Source: Tritrichomonas musculus
Lineage: Eukaryota > Parabasalia > Tritrichomonadida > Tritrichomonadidae
Length of the DNA: 64,000 nucleotides
Direction of reading: 5' to 3'
Assembly (NCBI GenBank): GCA_039105265.1
Contig: JAPFFF010000006.1
Coordinates: 3,162,001 to 3,226,000, forward strand
In this document: positions 27,883 to 38,200 of the stretch, in pieces
How positions within the stretch are numbered: the stretch's first letter is position 1
Layout of the letters: each line of letters starts with the position of its first letter
Translations under genes and position numbers: made by a program
Notes under the pieces: generated by a model
What the model was told of the DNA's origin: nothing
Databases searched by the model: none
The model's input: the letters and a program-made list of their open reading frames with translations, nothing else

Positions 27883-28272
27883 TTAATATTTTGGTTTAAT
27901 TCTAGTAACATACCCAAACAATTTCGTGTTTGGATCGTAATACCCTGAAGTAAATGTATATGTATTATTCTGTTCTAGATCGGTATTCTTTCTCAAAACT
28001 GTTCTAGAAACATTACAGAGCTTTCCATTACTTTTAGTGAGTGGTTTTGTCTTTTGTGGCACATCTTCGTTAAGTGTTCTGGCATCGAACTTACTAGTAT
28101 TTGGATTTCGACAAAATAGAGTGTTAAGAGTCTTATGGTCTTGTTTATTAGTTAACTCGGTAATAGCTCTCTTAAGTAATGTTAAGTTGTTTGTAGTATA
28201 TATTTCTTCTAGACTTGTCTGTTTGTTCTTACTCTTAGCCGAAGAGTATTCACTAAAACTCTTTTTTATGTA
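27883..28272 (-). pseudogene. Decayed gene of unknown family, distal part (3' end), left of the transposon insertion
   Basis: About 128 codons stay open on the minus strand, ending in a stop at 27883. Base and codon use are less AT-extreme than the surrounding intergenic DNA. It is cut at its upstream end by the 28281-31526 transposon; the other part lies at 31535-32691. I do not recognise the family. Trichomonads carry many decayed virus-like (Maverick/Polinton) elements and this could be a fossil piece of one, but no hallmark gene is visible. Confidence 0.45.
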
Positions 28273-28280
28273 ATTATACC
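28273..28280. repeat. 8-bp target site duplication, left copy
   Basis: ATTATACC directly before the transposon; identical copy at 31527-31534. Confidence 0.85.
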
Positions 28281-31200
28281 AGAGCTGGTTGAGAAAAAAT
28301 CTAGCCAGAATTTTTTTTTCATCTTTTAAAATATGATAGACAGTTATGACATATATTTATATTTTAGTCCGTGAGTCATTTCGACTGGCCATTTTTGAGA
28401 AAATGGTTTCTCAAATCTAAGTAATTATTTGCTTTTTTTGATCAAAATATAATTTAAGCAATTCAAATAATAATAGTATTGGGTAATTATTATAAATATA
28501 TGAAATGAAAGAAATTATTAAAAAAATTTTCGAGATATTTTTATTTTTCAGAAAAAAAAGAAAAGTTGAGCATTTATTTTTATGATCATGATTGCCCTTA
28601 TCTCAATAATTATGTTTATTATATACCTTATCTTGTTAAGTATTTATTTTGCATATTGAAATTTTGAATACCAAATATGATAATTAAATAAACATTATTT
28701 TATTAAAAAACTTTCATATTCGGTTAACGTATTTATTTCAATTTTTTAAATGTACTATCAAATTTTCAATCATCTCATAGAAATATTTTATATTTAAAAA
28801 ATTATTTTTATCTTTTGCTATTATCAAGAATAAATTGTAATAAAATAATTTCCAAGGTGATTTTCTTTATTAAATTAAATATTTAACTTATATTTTATCA
28901 TTGCTGGAAAAAATGTAATAGTTCATTATAATCATTAAAAAAATTATTAAAATTTAGTTCTAAATGATCAGTGATTTCTTTTTTATTTGGTTTTTTTCTG
29001 ATAATTGTGGGAAATTAGCATTTTTTTCAATGACCTTTTGATAAAATTCAACGAAAAAAGATTTTATTAGCTTTTGATTAGGTAAATTTTGTTTTATAAA
29101 TGTTACAAATAGTGATTTATCAGTTGAAAATTAAATGACATTCTCTGTTTTATAGTTTTCCCTTGTTGTGTTCCTAGTGTTGTAGAATTAATTGAATAGG
29201 TTTTTTTTTTGAATTGTTATCGATAAAATCACTCAGTTCTTCAACAAAAACAAATAAATCATCAAAAGTTTCATTTTCATCAAGTTCTGAATTATCGATA
29301 TTTATAAATTTTAAAATTTGAGAAGAAATAACTTGAGGTGATGATGAAAAATGTAAAGAAAAATCATTTTGGCTTTCCATAATAATTCCAAATCCAAAAT
29401 TTCGGCCTTTAATACTAAATAATTCTTCACATTTTTTCTTAAGTTGATCTTTATTTTGCTCGTTCACAACTTGAATGAACTTTGTCAATGTGTACAAATC
29501 TTTTGATCTCACACGTGATCTTCCAAAGCTATGTTCTAAAGGATCTGTTGATGTCCTGTCGACATCAACATTTTCATATTTTTCAATAATTGTCAATATT
29601 GAAAAAAGTGAATTGCTGAATTCAAATAGCACATCAGATGAATAAGGTAAAACATCAATTGATTCCTTGTATTTTCGTTCATTTAATATTTCATTTTTAT
29701 GTAATTGGTTTGCTTGATATAAATCTAATTTTTTTTTTATAAAAAATTAAAAACCATAAAGTGTTTTCCCACAAAAAGAGGCGATTTCAATAACCAATTC
29801 TTTTTTGTGCATTCCACAAAGAGTCAATGAAATTGGGAACCAAAAAGCAGCTTCATTGTACATTTTTTTAAAAAAAAGTATTACAAAATTTTTGAGAGAA
29901 AAAAGTGCCAGCGGAAGTGAGTAGGTCATCTTCGTAATTGGGAGATTCTCAAATACAATTGAAGGAATATCTTTAAATAAAGATTTTATACCATTTAAAT
30001 TAAAACAGGGCGAGTGAATACTGAAATTCATATGAATATTATGAGTCAAAATTCGATATCTGAGTCTTTTAATAACATGTTTGAAATCAAGATTAATTCT
30101 CATTGAAAGAATTCTGCTATTTTGAATAAAATTGTATCTTAATAAACGGTTAATATAGTTTGATTTAAAACTTTATAACAATTATCTCCATCAAATGAGA
30201 AGAAAACTATTTCAATTCTGTAATTCTTTAAAATGTTTTTAATTTAGTATAATATTTCTATCGTTTTTGAGTCGGTTTTCCCATTTGAATGAGGAATTAT
30301 GTGCAGAATTATAAATTTGTAAAAATGATTTATAGGATTTAATTGAAAAACAAAGCCAGCTCTAACGATATTCTGCCAGTTTTTCTGAATTTTGTAAAGT
30401 TTCAATATCTTTTGAAAATATTTTAAATTGTTTTTTATCGATTTCAGGACCAACCAAAAAACCAGATGTCGTTCCATTACTATTTACTTTTATATTCGGC
30501 TTAAAAAATAAGGCTTCTACTGCCAGGGAAGCATAAATTTTGGTTTTATTATATATTTTATATTCTTGTTTAAAAGCAGTAACCATATTCCTCATTTTTT
30601 CCAAATCTAGTAGATCGTCATCGAAATTGTTAAATATTTTTTTCTATATTCCTCTAATCCATCTTTTGAGGGAAGAATAGGAATATTTTTTAAAAAAATA
30701 TCAGAAGCTTGGTCAGAAGCGTCATATATTTCTAAACACATTTTCATCAAATCATAAAATCTTTAGGGGTTATCGTATTTATTGTTAATGAATAAATAAA
30801 ATATATCAATTATTTTTTTACCAATTGAATTGTCAATTTTGCCCAAAAGAATTTGGATAATAATTTAATATCTTTCAATTAAACTATAAAGATATTCTAG
30901 ATGAGATTTTAACTTTGATATTTTTTCATTCATTGCTGAATTTATTCCTAAAAAGGATCATCATTTTGAATGCTATTTCTTAGATTTTTGATACTTTGAC
31001 CAATCGCTTATGAATGATTTCCTCTTTTTAATCGCAAAGCTTCTCGAGCTTTCTCTATCCCTTTCATCAAAAATATCTTATTGAAAAAGTTGAATGATTA
31101 TTTCTTAGAATTATTCACAATGATCTAAAAATTGGCCAGTCGAAATGCCAATTCATTTAATAAGATTATTACTTAGTTGATACTTTAATATATACCATGA

Positions 31201-31526
31201 TATGATTTAAAAAATCAGGGCGCTTTTTTAAAAAATAGAAGTTTAAAATTCCATTATGAGATTTATTTAATATTTCTATGAGATGATTGAAAATTTGATA
31301 GTACATTTAAAAAATTGAAATAAATACGTTAACCGAATATGAAAGTTTTTTAATAAAATAATGTTTATTTAATTATCATATTTGGTATTCAAAATTTCAA
31401 TATGCAAAATAAATACTTAACAAGATAATGACTCACGGACTAAAATATAAATATATGTCATACATACCTACTTATGTTTTAAAGCATTTATCAAAATAAT
31501 AAGTGTTTATTTTGTCAACCAGCTCT
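28281..31526 (-). mobile_element. DNA transposon (P-element-like or hAT-like), 3246 bp, with inverted repeats and 8-bp target duplication
   Basis: The ends carry a 12-bp perfect inverted repeat (AGAGCTGGTTGA) flanked by the exact duplication ATTATACC. Internal inverted repeats follow: a 35-bp perfect pair (28345-28379 with 31428-31462) and a 159-bp pair (28629-28787 with 31269-31427). On the right the two repeats abut; on the left 249 bases separate them, so one arm has gained or lost DNA. The transposase, minus strand, is broken. Both P and hAT superfamilies make 8-bp duplications; the protein reads more like P/THAP9. It inserted into an older decayed gene. Confidence 0.85.
29174..31250 (-). 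pseudogene. Broken transposase of the 28281-31526 transposon
   Basis: Pieces in several minus-strand frames. Near 31010-31060 is a coiled-coil-like stretch (MKGIEKAREALRLKRG). 30362-30604 and the overlapping frame 30244-30477 give central sequence. 29747-30103 holds DFKHVIKRLRYRIL, matching the D-x-x-H-x-x-K-x-x-R-N-type block of P-element/THAP9 transposases. 29174 to about 29729 holds TSTDPLEHSFGRSRVRS, the D-x-L-E-x-x-FG-x-R block near the catalytic end. Frame changes fall near 30360 and 29740, so no full-length enzyme can be made. Family choice between P and hAT is inference. Confidence 0.7.
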
Positions 31527-31534
31527 ATTATACC
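31527..31534. repeat. 8-bp target site duplication, right copy
   Basis: ATTATACC, identical to 28273-28280, directly after the transposon right end. Confidence 0.85.
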
Positions 31535-32691
31535 TATATTTTTCTCAGACTAAAACAATACTATATTACTTATAATGCAAATGAAACAAGCTTTCTCTTC
31601 CAAACTGGATGTTTTTTCTCGATTTCGGTAACAACATTAAACACACTCTCTCGATCTTTCAGTATATCATTCATTTACTTAAGTATCGTTAATTTGAAAC
31701 TTAACTAAATTAGTCCTTTCCAACTGTAACATTCTCGTACTTAGACGGCATCGCCTTCTTCAACTATCTCATCGATCTTCAGGAGCTTATTGCGATTAAT
31801 GTATTTTGTTTAAAGATCTCATCATTATATTATTTCGTGATTGATCTACACTATTCTGCACTTATAATAGATGTTTCATATACTTCATCGTCAGACTTAT
31901 AATCAAATGCCTCAACTATGTCTATAACTAATTTTTGGTTATTGGTCTTTTTATAAGCTGTACCATATTTCTTGGTAATGAAACACCATTTACCTTTATC
32001 TCTACTCCTGATCTTATTGGTTCAATCCAACTTATACTATTCACCTTCAAGTGTAAATTCTATACCGCCACGATTATAAATGAAAGTCGTTAAGTTCTTC
32101 ATTCTGCCGGATACAATAGCAATGGAATTGTTGTTGTAACCTATTATTCCTGGCTTCTACAATTAGTAAATTTTTGGTTCTACATTTGGTACTTATATCT
32201 CGAAATCCATACACGTGCTTCTTAACGTTTTCTTTTATTTCCAATAATCTCTTATTAAGTAATTAAGTATATGCATACCCAACTATTTAACTGCATATAC
32301 CTCTTCTTGTAACTTATCATACTTATCATTAATGGTTTTCATTACGTATTCTCCTCTTCTGACTCTTTCAAATGCCATTGTTCTATAATGTTTTTCATTT
32401 CGATGAGAATAAAATAAAACATGGAGTAGATTAATTTAATTGGTACGTTATTGGTCTTAAGAGTCAATATATTTTTAGAATTAATTACTCAAAAATTCTT
32501 TATTGAGGTATCTTCTTAGTTAGTTGTGATAAGCGATCTAGTTTGTATATTGGAGCGTATCGTTTATTACAGTTAGTTAAGTATATTAACAGCTCATGTA
32601 ATGGAAGGTCACAACTAACTAACTTAATATAGTTTAATGATCTACTCGAGCATTCAAAACGTAGTGGTGCAAAATGGCAGTAAATAATCAT
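31535..32691 (-). pseudogene. Decayed gene of unknown family, proximal part, right of the transposon insertion
   Basis: The minus strand shows protein-like composition in short open stretches with many breaks. The best is a 63-codon frame from an ATG at 32691 (MIIYCHFAPLRFECSSRSLN at its start). Without the transposon this segment and 27883-28272 would be contiguous. The family is not recognised. It may be a virus-like fossil or a lost host gene; it looks old because breaks are frequent. Confidence 0.4.
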
Positions 32692-32896
32692 TTTTATTTA
32701 AAAAACGGTTTTCTTACCAATAAAATAATGGTAAGTCCAAGCAAACGTCAAATTCACATTCATCGAATTTTGGTTTCTCTTCATAGAAATACTAAACCAT
32801 AAAGAACTTCGGTAGTATTAAATTTTTCAAATTTTGTTTTCAGTATTATTGCTGGAAGAATTCATTACAGTAAGACGGCACTTTGTTTTTTGTTAA
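32692..32896. other. Spacer between two decayed regions
   Basis: No gene start seen. The last 60 bases may belong to the transposase relic that follows. Confidence 0.3.
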
Positions 32897-33567
32897 ATGA
32901 TATTCGACAACCAAAAAAAAAAAAAAACATTTTATGAACAACAAAAGAAAGTTGTCAATTGTCTATGCCAAATGTCATGGGATTCTATGCAAAAAGCGGC
33001 TTCGGAAAAGCAACCAAGCGATGTTGTATCTGTTGATGGTTCCTGGGATCATTGGAGAGAGGGAAATGAGTGCCAGGTAGTTTTTGTTAATAAACGATCA
33101 GATAAGGTTATCTCTGTTCAGCAAGTAACAAAAGGATATGGAAATGAAACCGTAAATTTCTCATGGGCATCTGGTAACATGGAATCAGAAGCAAATCGAC
33201 ATTCTTTGCCAAAACTCAAACAAATTAAAATAAAAGGTTATACTCATGATGATAATAATAAAACAAGAAAAATATTTTGGGATAATTTGAGTGAACTAAA
33301 AGAACATTTGGACTCTGTTCACGTTAAAAAGTCGCATGAAAGTAATTTTGCTAAATTCAATATCAATTGAATACTCTAGGGACTAAAGGCCTACTTAATC
33401 AAATGGTTCTATGCTCTGATTAAGATGAATCTTTCAATAAAAAGAATAAAAGATCTCTGGCTCAATGCAGAGAAACACTATTGTGGAGATCGTTCACACT
33501 GTCGATATCATGGACCATCATATGCGAAATGGAAAGGAAAGAACAATAAAGCTATAAAGTATATTTA
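32897..33567 (+). pseudogene. DDE transposase relic, Mutator/Kolobok-like, truncated and frameshifted
   Basis: The main frame (32897-33370) has VVSVDGSWDHWREGNECQVV, the first catalytic-Asp block with the DGSW motif of Mutator/Kolobok-type transposases. It then has KGYTHDDNNKTRK, a likely second Asp block. After the stop at 33370 the homology-like sequence continues one frame away at about 33380-33567 with WFYALIKMNLSIKRIKDLW and HYCGDRSHC. The N-terminal part is missing. No terminal inverted repeats or target duplication were found around it. Superfamily assignment is from motif memory only. Confidence 0.6.
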
Positions 33568-33651
33568 AGTAATTTTTGGTAATGTTATACAAGCGGAAGC
33601 CATTAACTATTTTAGTTATATCTTTAATAAAGTGTTAGAACAGTGCTTTTT

Positions 33652-33860
33652 TTAATCTGGATCCACTACGAGTAAACTGTACTCTAATTTATTTAAGACA
33701 GACTTCCATTGCGTATTAATGGGATTGTAATATATTAACTCTTGAGGAAGCAGTTCTGTTAGATAGTTAAGATGTTTGTAGATATACTCTTCACTAAGAG
33801 CATTATTTTTTATAATCATAACAAACTTTTTTCCAAATCTATCGTTTAAGCTATTCAATG
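33652..33860 (-). pseudogene. Short protein-like remnant of unknown origin
   Basis: A minus-strand frame with ordered composition (DRFGKKFVMIIKNNALSEEY and LLPQELIYYNPINTQW). It has no ATG in place; the frame continues into the hairpin repeat at 33857-33963, which is unlikely to be coding. Probably a piece of a lost gene or element. Confidence 0.25.
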
Positions 33861-33963
33861 CATTTTGATCGGAAATGATCGTTTTCCTCACAAATAAAAA
33901 CCAAAAAATCATAAAAAACGTTTTTTGGTTTTTATTTGAATGCATTTTGATCGGAAATGATCG
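33857..33963. repeat. Hairpin flanked by 25-bp direct repeats
   Basis: A 25-bp sequence (33857-33881) is repeated exactly at 33939-33963. Between the copies lies an 18-bp perfect inverted repeat (33891-33908 with 33921-33938) with a 12-base loop. The layout suggests a tiny insertion with a duplicated flank, or a replication-slippage product. Confidence 0.75.
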
Positions 33964-34118
33964 AAACGCATTCAAAAAAAATCCATAAAAACTATGGAGG
34001 AGAACGTTAAGGTTTTTATTTTTTTTTTATTTTGGGTGTAAAATGGCATGAAGGTGTCTATTAAATATTTATGGTGCAAAATGCCATATTTAAAAAATTA
34101 CTCGAAAAAAATGAAGAT

Positions 34119-34202
34119 ATTTTAAATCTATGGAGGCTATTGTTGACATTCAAATAAAAAACCAGTTTTGGATTTTAAATCTATGGAGGCTATTGTTGAC
34201 AT
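34119..34202. repeat. 31-bp direct repeat
   Basis: 34119-34149 and 34172-34202 are identical 31-base copies (both with ATCTATGGAGGCTATTGTTG) separated by 22 bases. No coding sense seen. Confidence 0.8.
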
Positions 34203-34313
34203 GCTTACAACATATTTACATAAAGATGATTTAAATATATAAAAAAACTCCAATTTGATATTGAAACTATGAATTAAATAAATAATACTTAATCAATTTT
34301 TAAAGAAATGAGA

Positions 34314-34385
34314 GGGTAAGTAGTGTAATGGTTAGCATTATTGATTGTGGCTCAATAGACCCGTGTTCGATTCACGGCTTACCCA
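34314..34385 (+). tRNA. tRNA-His (anticodon GTG)
   Basis: Full cloverleaf by eye: acceptor GGGTAAG/CTTACCC with discriminator A; D stem GTGT/GCAT with loop AATGGTTA; anticodon stem ATTGA/TCAAT with loop TTGTGGC (anticodon GTG); 4-base variable loop; T stem CCGTG/CACGG with loop TTCGATT. No intron. The CCA and the extra 5' G of tRNA-His would be added after transcription. Confidence 0.95.
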
Positions 34386-34388
34386 AAG

Positions 34389-34395
34389 TTTTTTT
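34389..34395 (+). terminator. RNA polymerase III T-run terminator of tRNA-His
   Basis: Seven T residues beginning four bases after the tRNA 3' end, with a second T-run just beyond. Confidence 0.75.
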
Positions 34396-34537
34396 ATTTT
34401 TATCCAACTTTCACACATCAAATTCAAGATTAAAATAAAACAAATCTATTTAAAAAAGGATTAATTAAATAATGCAATTCTTATTTTTTTGAATATATAA
34501 TATTTTGTTTATATAAATTATATTAATACAAAAGATC

Positions 34538-35167
34538 TTATTTCAATTTATTTAGATATGGCATAAAGACATCAATCCTTGACAATTTAGAAAGCGTTGA
34601 AAAAGAATAAGATACATTCAATGACTTAAAAAGATCTTTCATTTTTTCTTTTGCTTCTTCCATATTGTTTGCATCGAAAGATATTTCATAAAAATTATTA
34701 TTTTCATAAGTACATATATCTGCTTTAATAGTTATTTCACCTAATGTTAAGTATTTTCGCATAATTTTGTATATAGCCACAAGATCAATTGATTTCTCTT
34801 GGGTTGTTTCTGAAACTTTTTTGATAATTGATTGTGGCAACACTCTATGAGTCAAAGATATTGCTTGATCAATTATGATAGTGTCAATATCACTTGGTTT
34901 TAAAAATGCAGAAATTGTTGTAATAATATCTTCGTTTTTTGTTTTAATAATATCAGTATTTAGTTTAAACTCAAAAAAATTTTTACAATCAGCTGATGAA
35001 ATCGATCTAATTCTAGCTGTTTGATTGTTTTGAATTAAAGCCATATCTTTTGTATCAAAGTAGAAATAGTTTATTTCATATTGAGCACGGATTTGATCTT
35101 TGTAATGTCTGATAAACGTATAAAATGCTGATGAGTCGAAAATAAATTTTTCGTGTGCAGAATTCAT
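34538..35167 (-). CDS. CYTH-like (triphosphate tunnel) domain protein
   Basis: A 209-residue protein starting at an ATG at 35167. It shows the CYTH-type pattern YEINYFYFDTKD (about 39-50), followed by TARIRSI and FFEFKLN strands, and late strands with EITIKADICTYEN and YEISFDAN. CYTH proteins bind triphosphates and metal in a beta-barrel tunnel (adenylate cyclase CyaB, thiamine triphosphatase, polyphosphate or RNA triphosphatases). The classic N-terminal ExExK is not evident, so activity is uncertain. It shares a 54-bp divergent promoter region with the UGGT-like gene. Confidence 0.55.
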   Translation of the reverse strand: MNSAHEKFIFDSSAFYTFIRHYKDQIRAQYEINYFYFDTKDMALIQNNQTARIRSISSADCKNFFEFKLNTDIIKTKNEDIITTISAFLKPSDIDTIIIDQAISLTHRVLPQSIIKKVSETTQEKSIDLVAIYKIMRKYLTLGEITIKADICTYENNNFYEISFDANNMEEAKEKMKDLFKSLNVSYSFSTLSKLSRIDVFMPYLNKLK

Positions 35168-35221
35168 TATAATTAAAACTTTATTGTAAATACGAATCTG
35201 AAATATGATATAAAAAATAAT
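35168..35221. promoter_or_regulatory. 54-bp divergent promoter region
   Basis: Lies between the ATG of the CYTH-like gene (minus) and the ATG of the UGGT-like gene (plus). Both promoters and 5' leaders must overlap here or within the neighbouring coding sequence, so linked expression is possible. No clear Inr motif was identified. Confidence 0.45.
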
Positions 35222-38200
35222 ATGGCCAATAAAGAATTGAAAATGAATTTGTTTATTTTTTTAGTATTTCTTTCGATATCTTTTTCTCCAAACCATGCAT
35301 TTACCTTTGATATAATTGCTCCATACCATCCGATTCCTTTATTTGAACAATTTTTATTTTTTTTGACAGATATTTCTCCGTTTTCAGCAAAAGATTTTCT
35401 TCAAGAAGTACTATCAAATTATTCTTCAATTGACGATACAGATTTTTTATGCAATTTAGCTGAATCATATATTTCTCCATCTTATCACCAATTAATGTAT
35501 GCTCAGATAGAAAACGGTTACTATTTACCAAGAGGAGAAATGTTTCGTGAAATAGCAATTAATTTAGATAATAATTCCGATTTAATAATAAGTGATAATA
35601 GTGATAATTTTACTTTTTCAAATGATGAAAAAAAAAATCATGATATTCATTTTACAAGCGATATCGTATTTGGTTCATCAAATATATATGTATACGCCAA
35701 TTTACATAATAAAACAATTGCATCAGAAATTTTACTAATGATTACATCAAAAGCTTCTTTTATTTTAAGACCTTTCTCTAATTGCAAATCAACTAATTCA
35801 AAACTTACTGGTTTTGGCTTTGAACTATCTGCTGATAACAATCACAATATCAAAAAAGAAGATGATTTAATCTCTGATGAATATGTAAAATACAAAACTG
35901 TAACAGATGAAACTATAGGGAGACTTAATGGTATACCACCATCATACATTAATCCAATATTATATCAAAGACTTGGTCCAAAATTTGCCAATTTTCTTCA
36001 AAGGAGACGAAATGATACATTACCAGAATTACTACGTGACATCACATCAAATTATCCTTTATTTTTACCACTCATCCTCTCAACACATGAAACCAAAGAA
36101 GATCAATATTCCTACCAAAAAGTATCCACTCTTTTAGAAGGAAAAATTTTTTCAATGTCATTTTTAAATGGTCGCCACATTGAGCTTAGCCAAACGAACT
36201 TGTTCAATCTATTTGATATTTTGCATCAAGAGCACAATTTTAATGCCATTTTGGAGCGAAAATACAAAATTGATAATCAATTGATCAATGACATTACTAA
36301 AAGCCAGATGATACCTACTGATAACTTGATCATTGACTATCGATCACCGTACATCATTTATATAAATGATCTTGAAAATGATATACAATATTCAAACTGG
36401 ACAACAAATCTGAATGAGATTTTTAATATAACTGCCAAATATCCTCAGATTAAAAAAAATTTAATAAACTTAATTCTGTATGCCAATCCGACCACTCAAG
36501 AAGGAGCAACGTCGCTATTTGAGATAGTTGTCATGATGCAGAAAGAATATCCAATCAGGTTTGGCTTCATGCCATTTTTCAACCTCGATAACAAATTTGA
36601 GAGAAAGGTTGCTTATGCCTTTAATTATTTTGCTTCACAGAACACGGTCGTTGCAATTCAATATCTAATTAACGTCTTTGAAAAGATAGGAATCAATCGA
36701 GAAACCAACAAATTGAATCCGGTTAATCGAAAATTTTATAAAACGGAGTTCAATAGGATGGCAAAAAGTGTCAATTCCGAAATTACTTGGAACATGCTGT
36801 TCTTTTTGTATGATCCAGAATCGGTTGAAACGCAAAGGTTGATTGAAACAAACCGCTATTTGAAAGAACATGGAATAACAAAACAAACAGTTCTTATAAA
36901 CGGTCGCTACATTCAAACCCCAACTTTTTCCCCTGCTTTATTGAACATCGAGCTACATGCGACGTACCTCATCCTACAGACACTTATTAGGCAGCATAAC
37001 TTGATTAATTTGGCAGGAAACAATGAAACCGACATATTTGATTTTCAAATTAAAACAATGCCAACGATAAAATCAATTGATCAAAGAATCTACTTCACTT
37101 TACCAAAAGGAATCGACATTTTTAGTAAGAAATTGCCAATTCAGGTTGAGTTCAACGACTTCCTCTCAAAGATTAATTGGAACTTTTTTAACGGAAACAA
37201 AAAAAGTAACGGTGAAGATGCTTCTTCATTTGTATGGCTGTTTTGTCCTGATAATACCGATCTAACAGTTTTTTATAAGTTCATGAAAAGTAATAATCTT
37301 TCAGAGCCAATAATGTTTGCCTTGAATCCAAAAATTCCGGATTCTGTGTATCCCATTAACAAGAGTATCGTCACTTTAATATACAACGGGCGAATCTATG
37401 AAAACGCAGATATTAACGATTTCCAATTCTTGGTCAATTTGGATAGTTGGTCACATCATTTTGTAAGCAAGCCTCTATCGTCTTTCTTCTACAAATTGAA
37501 ATTTAAGAGGAGAGAGTGTCTTGTCTATCTTTCGTGCGTCTACATTGATTGGATGATGAACGGGGTCTCACGGGGATCCATACCAGACAACGTATGGAAC
37601 TTAAACAGCTCATTAATTTACAATCCTCATGAAAAAAACGGTCATTTCGGTTTAACGTGGGAATTGATTGTTGATCCTTTCTCAAGCGACTTCCAAAAGG
37701 TCGCTCCAATCATCAACTACTTCAATAAACGCAAAATAATTGACTTCAGATTCGTTCTCGTTCCTCCCGTTGACGCAAGCCAAACGGAAGATTTGAGAAC
37801 AATGAGCTCGTTCTATAGAATGTCTATCGGCGAGGACAAAACATGCGTCTTCACATTGCTAAACAGCTCGACTTCTTACTCAGTTGTTCCGCATCTTCCT
37901 GACAGTTGGCTCATTGAAAATTTGAGGGCTTCGTTTGACACATCTGGCATTCAAATTGATAAGATGAAACCTGGCATCCATTCAGCCTTGTTCGTCCTTT
38001 CTTCACTCGTGATTGAAGGTAGGTGTCTGACCCAGTTTGGAGAGGTTGCCGAAGGCGCTGAAATTTCACTTTTTGAGAGCATTTCAAAGGAGTTGTCGGA
38101 TACAACAACTATAATGAAAATGAACGGTTATTGGCAGTTAAAGGCCAATCATCCTGGTCAATTTTCAATTGATGTAACTGGGGTCAAGTCTAAGCTGATC

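Noticed and set aside
28037-28273. 78-codon plus-strand frame
   Set aside because: Antisense of the decayed gene remnant, whose minus-strand frame has better protein-like composition.
31535-32691. Assignment of the decayed region to a Maverick/Polinton
   Set aside because: No integrase, polymerase or capsid hallmark could be recognised, so only 'unknown family' is reported.
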